Positions 25,912 to 32,948 of a stretch of 54,426 nucleotides of DNA are shown here, one piece after another. The position numbers and the translations under genes were made by a program. The notes beneath the pieces were generated by a model. The model did not search any database, was not told the origin of the DNA, and saw only the letters and a list, made by a program, of their open reading frames with translations. Position 1 is the stretch's first letter; each line of letters starts with the position of its first letter. The stretch is from Halobacteriales archaeon QS_4_66_20 (GTDB taxonomy: Archaea; Halobacteriota; Halobacteria; Halobacteriales; Haloarculaceae): the NCBI GenBank assembly GCA_003021015.1, contig PXRK01000056.1:1-54426 (forward strand). The letters are read 5' to 3'.

Positions 25912-26160
25912 ATGAGAGGACTCCCAACCAACCCCCACGATTCGTTCGCTTCGCCGGCTGCCCAGGTCGCCGTTGGCTTCGCGATGGTGGCCGCAGTATT
26001 CGCGGTGCTGGTGGCGGTGGCCTACCCTGGCGTGGTCGTGGCGTTCGCTCTCGGCGCGCTCTCGGCGGTCACCGTGCGGCGCGCCGCCGGGCTGCTCGCT
26101 CGCTCCTCGGGGCTCTGCGTCCCCGGTACTGACATCTGCGTCCGGTGGGCCCGCTCCTGA
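25912..26160 (+). CDS. Small hydrophobic protein, hypothetical
   Basis: 82 residues. A polar N-terminus is followed by one long hydrophobic stretch (AVGFAMVAAVFAVLVAVAYP and VVVAFALGALSAV), probably two short spans, and a basic C-terminus with two Cys. No family was recognised. An AT-rich region with AATATCATTCAGATTAGG about 30-50 nt upstream supports a promoter. A shadow origin is less likely, since the opposite strand encodes only Arg-rich sequence. Confidence 0.5.
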   Translation: MRGLPTNPHDSFASPAAQVAVGFAMVAAVFAVLVAVAYPGVVVAFALGALSAVTVRRAAGLLARSSGLCVPGTDICVRWARS

Positions 26161-26225
26161 TACGGCCGGTCGAACCACCCCTGTTCCGTCTGCCCGTTTG
26201 CCTGTCTGCTCGTCTCGCTTCTCCG

Positions 26226-26939
26226 CTATGTTCTGATTTCGTCCCCGTACGCGCGCAGGTCGACCTCGAACGACCAGGCGTGCTCGTCCTGCTCGATCAG
26301 GTGGAGGTACGTGTCGGCCATCGCGTCGGGCGCGATGAGTTCGTCGTCCGCCCGCGGGACGTCGCTCTCTCCGGGGCCGGCGATGGCGCCGTCGACGACG
26401 ACGTAGGCGACGTGGACGCCCTGCGGGCCGAAGCGGTGGACCAGCGACTTCGCGAACCCGTACAGGGCGGGCCCCGCTGCGTCCCACGCCAGCAGGTTCC
26501 CGAACGCACGCCTGGCGATGGAGGTGCCGGTGAAGATGACCGTCCCGGTCCCCTCCGTCTCCCGGATGTCGCCGATGGCCTCCCGCGAAGCGTGGAATGC
26601 GCCGCGAACCACGACCTCGTACACCCGATCGAACGCCTCGGCGTCGACCTCGAAGAGGTGGCCCGGCGCCGGGACGCTCGGGTTGTAGATCAGCACGTCG
26701 ACCGGCCCGAACGCCTCCCGAACGCGCTCGAATCCCGCCTCGATGGCGGCCGGATCCGAGAGGTCCGTCGGGGCGGCGAGGGCCTCGTGACCCGCTGCCT
26801 CCAGCTCCGCTGCCAGTTCGTCCAGATACGACGCAGAGCGGGCGAACAGGCCGACGGCGTACCCCTCGGCTGCGAGCCGCCGTGCGACCGTCTCGCCGAA
26901 CCCCTCGCCGACGCCCGCGATCACTGCCGTGGCTGTCAT
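26226..26939 (-). CDS. Short-chain dehydrogenase/reductase
   Basis: 237 residues, Rossmann fold. The cofactor motif is GVGEGFGETVARRLA (TGxxxGxG-like), and YNPSVPAPG stands at the usual NNAG position. The Ser region is FTGTSIARR, and the catalytic Tyr and Lys are in YGFAKSLVHRF. The cofactor preference cannot be set with certainty. The ATG at 26939 (MTATAVIAGVG) starts directly with the first strand, so the 12 extra upstream residues are excluded. Its substrate is unknown. It is followed on the same strand by trpS 66 bp upstream, an unlikely functional link. Confidence 0.88.
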   Translation of the reverse strand: MTATAVIAGVGEGFGETVARRLAAEGYAVGLFARSASYLDELAAELEAAGHEALAAPTDLSDPAAIEAGFERVREAFGPVDVLIYNPSVPAPGHLFEVDAEAFDRVYEVVVRGAFHASREAIGDIRETEGTGTVIFTGTSIARRAFGNLLAWDAAGPALYGFAKSLVHRFGPQGVHVAYVVVDGAIAGPGESDVPRADDELIAPDAMADTYLHLIEQDEHAWSFEVDLRAYGDEIRT

Positions 26940-27005
26940 GGTGTCGCCTACGAAGGCACGGGGGAAGAAACTCACTACCGCGAGTCCCGATCGGGGGGTG
27001 TGGCG

Positions 27006-28178
27006 CTACCCGAGCCCGCCCTCGGGCAGCCCCACGCGCGAACGTGCCGTCGCCCGTTCCTCGTCGGTCAGCCGGAAGGGAGCGAGCTCCTCGTCGAGAT
27101 CACCAAGCGCGGCGCGGCGTTCCTGGTGGGACTCTAGGAAGTCGGCGATTGCCTCGGCGGCGATCTCCTTTAGTTCGCCGCTCAGGAGGGTGCCCTCGCG
27201 GTACTCGGCGGCGAGGCGCTCGACGCGCTCGTCAGAGTCCTCGAAGAAGGAGTGGAGCAACTGGTAGGGAACGTCGACCGACGGGTCGCCGCCGTGCTCG
27301 CGGTGCTCGGCGACGCTCGTGCGGCCGCCCGTGTAGGCGTGGGTCAGGATCTTCTCGCGGATCGTCTCGCGGTCGTCGGTCAGCAGCAGACTCGGCGCGT
27401 CCGCGGAGGAACTCATCTTCCCGGGTCCTTCGAGGCTCGGGAGGAATTTCGAGAGCAGCGCGCCCGGCTTGTCGACTGGGTAGCGTTCCTTCGCGGCGAC
27501 GTCCCGGCAGACCCGGACGTGGGGGTCCTGGTCGACGGCAATCGGTACCAGCGTCGGGTGCCGGCCCTCGACCAGCTGCGGGAGCAGCAGGTGGGTCGCC
27601 TGGACCGCCGGGTAGAAGGAGAGCCCGACGTTCTCGGGGTCGCCGTAAGTCGCGTCGACGGTCGCCTGCGTGATCTCGCCGGCGAAGGCGGTTGCGAGCG
27701 GGTAGACGACGTCGGCGTCGGCCGTGTCGATGACGATCCGCGTGCGCTCGGGGTCGAAGCCGACCGCGAGGACGTCCCGCAGGTTCTCGCAGGCGTGGTC
27801 GGTGATCTCCGCCAGCGACTGTTCCTTGAGGAAGTACTTCTCGTCGTCGGAGATGGGGACGTACACTGTCGTCCCGGCCCGCTCCTGCACGTACTTCGCG
27901 AAGTAGAAGGGGAAGACGTGGCCGACGTGCATCGGTCCGGAGGGGCCGCGGCCGGTGACGATCGAGTGGGGTTCGCCGGCGTCCGCGGCGGCGAGGAACG
28001 GGTCGAGATCCCGCTGGGCGTAGAAGACGCCGCGGCGGACCAGCGGGTGGACGGGGTCGGGGAACTTGGCGCGCTGTGCGTCTGTCAGTTCGTCCGCGCC
28101 GAACCGGTCGAGGAGTCGGTCGTAGTCGACCTCGCCCTCGACGGCGTACGGCGTGACGGTGAACTCGTCTGTCGACAT
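27006..28178 (-). CDS. trpS: Tryptophan-tRNA ligase (archaeal type)
   Basis: 390 residues, class I synthetase that charges tRNA-Trp. The HIGH-equivalent is GPSGPMHVGH and the KMSKS-equivalent is KMSSS. The archaeal/eukaryotic type is shown by SDDEKYFLKEQSL and AVDQDPHVRVCRDVA. The N-terminal extension before the Rossmann core (about 70 residues) is typical of the archaeal group. The start MSTDEFTV at 28178 is chosen over upstream in-frame codons, which lie in a GC-rich structured leader (28256-28333). Confidence 0.96.
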   Translation of the reverse strand: MSTDEFTVTPYAVEGEVDYDRLLDRFGADELTDAQRAKFPDPVHPLVRRGVFYAQRDLDPFLAAADAGEPHSIVTGRGPSGPMHVGHVFPFYFAKYVQERAGTTVYVPISDDEKYFLKEQSLAEITDHACENLRDVLAVGFDPERTRIVIDTADADVVYPLATAFAGEITQATVDATYGDPENVGLSFYPAVQATHLLLPQLVEGRHPTLVPIAVDQDPHVRVCRDVAAKERYPVDKPGALLSKFLPSLEGPGKMSSSADAPSLLLTDDRETIREKILTHAYTGGRTSVAEHREHGGDPSVDVPYQLLHSFFEDSDERVERLAAEYREGTLLSGELKEIAAEAIADFLESHQERRAALGDLDEELAPFRLTDEERATARSRVGLPEGGLG

Positions 28179-28255
28179 TGGTGTGGTGCTGTCGTCTTGG
28201 TTGGCTGTCTGTGAGCGACGCCATCGAGAAGGAGCAGGGAGCACCACCCCGGCGG

Positions 28256-28333
28256 GGGCGGGTGAGGCCCGTCACCGCCCGAACGCGATACTGTCCACTC
28301 CCGGAGGGATTGCCCAGCGCCAGCGACCGGGAG
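28256..28333 (-). promoter_or_regulatory. GC-rich two-hairpin region in the trpS leader
   Basis: Hairpin one is 28298-28333 (CTCCCGG...CCGGGAG). Hairpin two is 28256-28280 (GGGCGGTGA with TCACCGCCC around a 6-nt loop, allowing one bulge). On the minus strand, the trpS direction, hairpin one is followed by TGGACAG, reminiscent of an ACA box. A TTAAG box near 28370 could start a transcript through this region. It might be a structured 5' leader or a guide RNA; neither is proven. Confidence 0.35.
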
Positions 28334-28445
28334 CGGGCTGCATGTCCGGACGTAGCTGATAGCAGCCACTTAACCGTTGTTGTTCCGACCGGTCCGGAAG
28401 CCAGCGACGACGCCCGGTCCGCTGTGCCCCACCCACCACGCCTTT

Positions 28446-28556
28446 GTAGTGATTGTTGTGACTCGTTACCGCCGGGTATTCGCCAGACGCCAGTTTCGGG
28501 TCGTGAAACCGCCGCTACTGCGATGTGGTGCCGAAAATACTCACAACAATCACTAT
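28446..28556. repeat. 111-bp inverted-repeat element, diverged arm type
   Basis: The left arm 28446-28461 GTAGTGATTGTTGTGA pairs with the right arm 28541-28556 TCACAACAATCACTAT; 15 consecutive bases are complementary. The arm sequence differs from the ATACTGTCGGAC type, but length, the terminal ATA, inner GTGA and following CTC are the same. It lies 24 bp upstream of the ferredoxin start. Confidence 0.75.
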
Positions 28557-28580
28557 GATGGCTGCGATCCAACCGCCGGT

Positions 28581-28826
28581 ATGAGAGTCGAGTTCGACCG
28601 CGACACCTGTATCGGCATGTTTCAGTGCGTCCGCGAGTGGGAGGCCTTCGAGAAAGACGAGGCGGCCGGCAAGGCGGTCCTGGCCGACAGCGAGGAGCGC
28701 GAGGACGGCGTCTTCGTCCGCGAAGTCCCGGATTGCGCCGAGATGGACGCGAAGTTCGCGGCCCGCACCTGCCCGGTCGACGCCATCACCGTCTACGACG
28801 ACGACGGCGATCAGGTGATCCCCTGA
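28581..28826 (+). CDS. Small single-cluster ferredoxin
   Basis: 81 residues. Asp-rich and soluble. DRDTCIGMFQCVREW gives the first Cys and a second five residues later, and ARTCPVDAITVYD gives the last Cys in the typical C-P-V motif; one more Cys is in VPDCAEMD. This fits a [3Fe-4S]/[4Fe-4S] single-cluster ferredoxin of the type found next to oxidoreductases. It is an electron carrier of unknown partner. ATG at 28581 begins with the first beta strand (MRVEFDRD). Confidence 0.88.
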   Translation: MRVEFDRDTCIGMFQCVREWEAFEKDEAAGKAVLADSEEREDGVFVREVPDCAEMDAKFAARTCPVDAITVYDDDGDQVIP

Positions 28827-28865
28827 CCGGCCCGCGGGTCCTGGCTCCGCTCCCGGTCCATCACC

Positions 28866-28874
28866 ATTTTTATC
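28866..28874 (+). promoter_or_regulatory. Putative TATA box of the small membrane-protein gene
   Basis: ATTTTTATC, 23-31 nt upstream of ATG 28897, as expected for a leaderless haloarchaeal transcript. Assigned by eye. Confidence 0.5.
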
Positions 28875-28896
28875 GTCACCGCGCGAACGGCCGTGT

Positions 28897-28986
28897 ATGA
28901 GCCCCTCGACGAAGATCGTTCTCGCGACGGTCGGCATCTCACTCGTGATCGGCGTGGCGATGGTCGTGAACATGGCGCTGGTCTGA
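28897..28986 (+). CDS. 29-residue single-span membrane miniprotein
   Basis: Encodes only 29 residues: a short MSPSTK head, then one uninterrupted hydrophobic helix (VLATVGISLVIGVAMVVNMA). It is supported by a well-placed TATA box (28866-28874) and by an overlap of its TGA with the ATG of the next gene (TGATG at 28984-28988), so the two are translationally coupled. Its role is unknown; it may anchor or modulate a membrane complex. Confidence 0.65.
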   Translation: MSPSTKIVLATVGISLVIGVAMVVNMALV

Positions 28987-29762
28987 TGTTCAGCGAGCGC
29001 TCCCTGTCGCCGGCCGTCGCGGACATCCGCGCGGCGCACGCGCCGGACGCGCTCGTGCTCGACTGCGCGACCGACTTCGAGACGCTGCCCGCCGCGCAGG
29101 CCGAGGAGCTGGCGCTGGTGACCGACGCGCTGGAGCCCCAGTCCTACCCCGAGGAATGGCTCCCGCCGGACGCGCCGACGGTGCTCGAACGGTTCGCCGG
29201 CCCGGATCTCACGGTCGGCATGCCCGGCGACGGCAGCGTCGCCTGGACGCGCCAGACCGACCCGCCCGTCGTCCTCTGTAAGCCCCGTCTGGAGGGATCG
29301 CCCGCCGCCTTCACTGACTTCCTGGTCGCGGAGGCGCTCGTCCAGGTGGGGCTGGACGCCCCCGAACAGTTCCTGGGCTTGTTCGGCGAGGAGTACCCCG
29401 CGTTCGCCGACGCCACCCGCGACCACCTCTCGCCGGTCGAAACCTACCAGCTCGCGGCCGCCTGCTACGACGCCTACCTCGGGCTGCAGACCCGCGACAC
29501 CTTCGCCGACTGGGAGGGCGACCTGTTCGACGCGTGGCTCGACGCCGGAACGCGCCTCGAAGGCCGGCTCGAGGATCTCCCGACGGCCATCGCCCGGGGC
29601 GAGACGTCGTTCACCGACGGCGCCGAACTGGCCTGCAGCGCGATCAAACACGCCGGCGAGATCCCGCCGCCGTTCGACGCGCTCGACGCCGCGGTGTACC
29701 TCGATCACGGTCCCGCGTTCGCCGTCGAGTGGGCCGAGCGGACGGTCGACGCGCTGGCGTAG
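28986..29762 (+). CDS. Haloarchaeal protein of unknown function (DUF7089-like)
   Basis: 258 residues, acidic, soluble. The start ATG at 28986 overlaps the stop of the 29-residue protein. Conserved-looking blocks include YPEEWLPPDAPTVLERFAGP, PPVVLCKPRLEGSP and the helical segment YQLAAACYDAYLGLQTRDTF. No nucleotide-binding, metal or catalytic motif is evident. The family appears restricted to haloarchaea. It ends 1 bp before the end of the convergent epimerase gene. Confidence 0.8.
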   Translation: MFSERSLSPAVADIRAAHAPDALVLDCATDFETLPAAQAEELALVTDALEPQSYPEEWLPPDAPTVLERFAGPDLTVGMPGDGSVAWTRQTDPPVVLCKPRLEGSPAAFTDFLVAEALVQVGLDAPEQFLGLFGEEYPAFADATRDHLSPVETYQLAAACYDAYLGLQTRDTFADWEGDLFDAWLDAGTRLEGRLEDLPTAIARGETSFTDGAELACSAIKHAGEIPPPFDALDAAVYLDHGPAFAVEWAERTVDALA

Positions 29763-29763
29763 G

Positions 29764-30561
29764 TCACTCGTCGCGGGTCGCCCGCACCTGCGACCGGATC
29801 GACTCCTTCAGCGGCGTCGGGTCCTGCAACCGCAGGCCGCGGGCTGTCAACGACTGCGGCGACGGCGGCGACCGGTCGACCAGCGACAGGTCGGGCTCGC
29901 TGCCCGTCTCCGCCTCGACGACCGCCTGGATGAGTTCGCCCAGTTCGCGGTTGGTCGTGGTCCGGCCGGAGATCGGCGTGGGCGTCTCGACCGTGAGCGA
30001 GCCCGTGCCGAGTTCGATGAGCGTCGAACACAGATCCGCGACGTCGACGTAGGAGCGGCGGATCTCGCCGTTTCCCCAGACCTCGATCTCGCCCGCCAGC
30101 CCCTCCTCGATCATGTCCTGGGCCTGCCCGCGCGGCGCGTCCAGGCCGACCACGTTCGGAAACCGCACGGTCGTCACCTGCTCGTACTCGCTGACTGCCT
30201 GCTCGGCGAGGTCCTTCGAGCGCCCGTACCGGTTGAACTCCCCCGTCGCCGCGACGCTGGAGCCGAACACGACGGGAACGCCGGCGTCCCGCGCGGCAGC
30301 GACCACGTTGACCGTGCCCGCGACGTTGTTCTCGAAGAGATACTGCCAGTCGTCGACCCAGACGTCGGCCTCCGCGGCGAGGTGGTACACCAGATCGAAC
30401 TCGTGGTCGCTGAACAGGGACCGGACGCGATCAGCGTCCCTGATATCCTGTGCTGGATCCGCGGAGTGATCGAACCCGACGACGTCGTGGCCGGCGGCGG
30501 CGAGCTGATCGGCCAGTACACCGCCGATGTAGCCAGCGTGACCCGTGAGGAGGACCTGCAT
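29764..30561 (-). CDS. NAD-dependent epimerase/dehydratase (extended SDR)
   Basis: 265 residues. The dinucleotide motif is TGHAGYIGGVLADQLAAAG, and DIRDADRVRSLF and YHLAAEADVWV follow the usual extended-SDR order. The active-site Tyr and Lys are in YGRSKDLAE, with SSVAATG upstream. It probably acts on a nucleotide-activated sugar. At 265 residues it is shorter than UDP-glucose epimerases (about 310), mainly through a reduced C-terminal substrate domain. Its substrate is not predictable. The methyltransferase gene lies 50 bp upstream on the same strand, so the two may be an operon. Confidence 0.87.
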   Translation of the reverse strand: MQVLLTGHAGYIGGVLADQLAAAGHDVVGFDHSADPAQDIRDADRVRSLFSDHEFDLVYHLAAEADVWVDDWQYLFENNVAGTVNVVAAARDAGVPVVFGSSVAATGEFNRYGRSKDLAEQAVSEYEQVTTVRFPNVVGLDAPRGQAQDMIEEGLAGEIEVWGNGEIRRSYVDVADLCSTLIELGTGSLTVETPTPISGRTTTNRELGELIQAVVEAETGSEPDLSLVDRSPPSPQSLTARGLRLQDPTPLKESIRSQVRATRDE

Positions 30562-30611
30562 ACACTCCCTTCAGAGGCCAGCTATTCAATCCCCGGGATC
30601 GCGGGTGCACA

Positions 30612-31217
30612 CTACGCCCGGGCGATGGCGTCCATCCACTGCCCGATCGTGCCGACAGTCAGCACGTCGAACCCGGCCTCGATCAACAGCGATCGAAACT
30701 CCCCGGGCTCGTAGAACTCGAAGTGCCTGTCGGCCACCTCGCTGCCGGTCGGCTCGCGCTTCACCGAGATGTAGGCGCACCCGCCGTCCCGCAACAGCCG
30801 CTGCAGCGCTGCGGCAGTGTTCGGCGCCTGCTCCCGCGGCACGTGGTGGAACGATCCCGACGCCCAGATGCCGTCGAAGGAATCGCCCTCGAAGGGCAGC
30901 GAGCGCATGTCGCCGCGGACGAACGACGCCCGCGCCTGGCAGTCGGCGGCCACGTCGGCGGTCACCTCCACGAAGTGCTCGCGGGCTCGCCGGAGGAAGG
31001 ATGGGGTAACGTCGAACCCGACGACGTCGAGGCCACGCCGCGCGAACCCCGCCGTGTCGACGCCGGGGCCACACCCCAGGTCAAGCACGCGGCCGCCGTC
31101 CAGGTAGTCGAGAAACGGCCCGCCGTACGCCTCCAGCCCGGACTCCGAGAGGTACTTCTCGGCGTACGCCTCCGCATTGCCCTCGTAGGTCGCGAGCGTC
31201 CGCTCGACCTCGTCCAT
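30612..31217 (-). CDS. Class I SAM-dependent methyltransferase
   Basis: 201 residues. Motif I VLDLGCGPGVDTAGFARRG binds S-adenosylmethionine. VVGFDVTPSFLRRAREH, FVRGDMRSLPFEGDSFDGIW and LLRDGGCAYISVK supply the further Rossmann motifs of a UbiE/methyltransf_25 type protein. No membrane segment or specificity domain is seen, so the acceptor molecule is unknown. ATG at 31217 is followed by a short N-terminal helix. It is followed by the epimerase gene on the same strand. Confidence 0.88.
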   Translation of the reverse strand: MDEVERTLATYEGNAEAYAEKYLSESGLEAYGGPFLDYLDGGRVLDLGCGPGVDTAGFARRGLDVVGFDVTPSFLRRAREHFVEVTADVAADCQARASFVRGDMRSLPFEGDSFDGIWASGSFHHVPREQAPNTAAALQRLLRDGGCAYISVKREPTGSEVADRHFEFYEPGEFRSLLIEAGFDVLTVGTIGQWMDAIARA

Positions 31218-31526
31218 GGATGTGCCTCGGCAGGTCGGCGGTTAGCCGTTTCGAAGACTGGTGAGGGGCCAGGTCGAAAGTGCCGAGGAGAGCGTGGATG
31301 CGGTTTGTTGACACGGCTCCCGAACGTATTTCACCGTCTCTCGCGTCCCATCGAGTGCAATGTGCCGACACGCACACCGTGGCAACCGCGAGTCCGGCGT
31401 GGCTCGCGGCTGGGTTCCGCGATAGTCGTATCGCTGTTTCTGACCGTGTAGTTACCGTCACGTCCGAAACACTGCACAGCGACAGCGCCGGCCACTGTCG
31501 CCGCGACGGCGCCGCCGCGAACGGGG
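31218..31526. other. Divergent promoter gap without gene
   Basis: No protein-like frame was found. ACCGTCACGTCCGAAACACT near 31454-31473 shares ten bases with right arms of the 110-bp family, but no partner was found. The gap should hold promoters for the methyltransferase and the ProRS-like gene; no clear TATA box is visible. Confidence 0.4.
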
Positions 31527-32789
31527 GTGATCGCTGTGCGGCGTAGCGAGACGACGCTGTTCACCAGCCGGGAGGCGACCCACGACAACGACACCGTGGC
31601 GCTGACCCACCGGGCCGGCTTCGTCCGGCAGTTCGGGAGCGGACTGTACGGGTTCACCCCCACCGGCGAGCGCGTCCGCCAGCGGCTGATCGACGCCGTC
31701 GACGCCGAGCTGCGTGCCATCGGCGGCCAGCGGATCAGCCTCCCCCAGCTCAACCATAGCGGCATCTGGGAGCGAAGCGGCCGCTGGGGGAGCTTCGAGG
31801 GCGAGATGTTCACGTTCGAGAACCGCGACGGCAAGCGGCTGTGTCTTGCGCCCTCCCACGAGGAGGGGGTCGTCCACCTGGTCGACGGCGCCGTCCGCTC
31901 CTACGAGGATCTGCCCGCGCTGTACTACCAGGTGGGGAGGAAGCATCGCGACGATCACGCCCGCAACGGCCTCCTGCGGCTCAAGGAGTTCACGATGAAA
32001 GACGCCTACAGCCTCCACGCCGACGCCGACAGCCTCGACGAGACCTACGAGCGGGTCCGGGCGGCCTACGTCCGGCTCTTCGAAGCACTCGACCTGGCGT
32101 TCGTCGTCGCCGCCGCCGAGAACAGCGTCATGGGCGGCTCGGCCTCCGAGGAGTTCGTCGCTCCCGTCGAAACGGGGACGCTCGACCTCCGGCACTGTAC
32201 CGCCGAAGATTGCCGGTTCGGCGTCACCGACGAGTCGCCCGACTGGGCGTCGGTCGGCGGGATCTGTCCCGACTGCGGCGGCGACCTGATCGCCGGCGAG
32301 GGGATCGAGATCGGCCACGCCTTCAAGCTGGGGACGCGCTACGCCGACGCGATGGACCTCACCGTCGACAGTCCCGACGGCGACGAGTGGCGCGTCCACA
32401 TGGGGAGTTACGGGATCGGCATCGAACGGCTGCTCCACACGATCCTCGCACAGCAAAGCGACGATGCGGGCTGCCGGTGGCCCGATGGGATCGCCCCCTT
32501 CGGGGCGTCGATCGTCCCTCTCGCCTACGAGGGCGCGATCCGGAAGACGGCGGACCGGCTCTACCGCGAACTCGGCGCCGGCGAGACGCTGTTGTTCGAC
32601 GATCCCGGGCAAGCGATCGGCGAACGGTTCGCGGAGAGCGACCTGCTGGGCGTCCCCTGGAAGGTCGTGCTGGGCAACCAGTTCAGGGAGACCGGCGCGG
32701 TCGAACTGGAGCGCCGCGACGGGACGACCCGCTACGTCGACCCCGACGAGGTGGCCGCCGTGGTGTCCGGACCCCGATCCGGGGACTGA
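31527..32789 (+). CDS. Bacterial-type prolyl-tRNA synthetase-like protein lacking the editing domain
   Basis: 420 residues from GTG at 31527; a second GTG lies three codons later. Class II core: motif 1 region GQRISLPQLNHSGIWERSGR, motif 2 YYQVGRKHRDDHARNG, LKEFTMKDAYSLH, and motif 3 GSYGIGIERLL. An anticodon-binding domain ends the protein (WKVVLGNQFRETGAVELE). This is the bacterial ProRS layout, unlike the archaeal/eukaryotic ProRS expected in haloarchaea. The approximately 180-residue INS editing domain of long bacterial forms is replaced by a short linker with Cys residues (HCTAEDC and ICPDCGGD), perhaps a zinc ribbon. In motif 2 the canonical F-R-x-E is H-R-D-D, so charging activity is uncertain. 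Probably acquired by transfer. Confidence 0.85.
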   Translation: MIAVRRSETTLFTSREATHDNDTVALTHRAGFVRQFGSGLYGFTPTGERVRQRLIDAVDAELRAIGGQRISLPQLNHSGIWERSGRWGSFEGEMFTFENRDGKRLCLAPSHEEGVVHLVDGAVRSYEDLPALYYQVGRKHRDDHARNGLLRLKEFTMKDAYSLHADADSLDETYERVRAAYVRLFEALDLAFVVAAAENSVMGGSASEEFVAPVETGTLDLRHCTAEDCRFGVTDESPDWASVGGICPDCGGDLIAGEGIEIGHAFKLGTRYADAMDLTVDSPDGDEWRVHMGSYGIGIERLLHTILAQQSDDAGCRWPDGIAPFGASIVPLAYEGAIRKTADRLYRELGAGETLLFDDPGQAIGERFAESDLLGVPWKVVLGNQFRETGAVELERRDGTTRYVDPDEVAAVVSGPRSGD

Positions 32790-32948
32790 TAGTGAAAGCA
32801 AACGAAGACGGGCGCTCCTCCCCTCCCTACCGCTCGCTCGGCTCGCGCTTGAAGGAGGGGGCTCCGTGTCCTGCACCGCTACCGCAGAGCGGCGTGTACC
32901 GGGACAGTCCCTGGAGATTGGCCAGAACGTTCAAAATCAGGTGAATTT

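Noticed and set aside
31454-31473. Possible arm of the 110-bp family upstream of the ProRS-like gene
   Set aside because: Only ten bases match and no complementary partner is found at 95-115 bp.
31458-32876. Open frame of 472 codons antisense to the ProRS-like gene
   Set aside because: Shadow frame; the sense strand shows class II synthetase motifs throughout.
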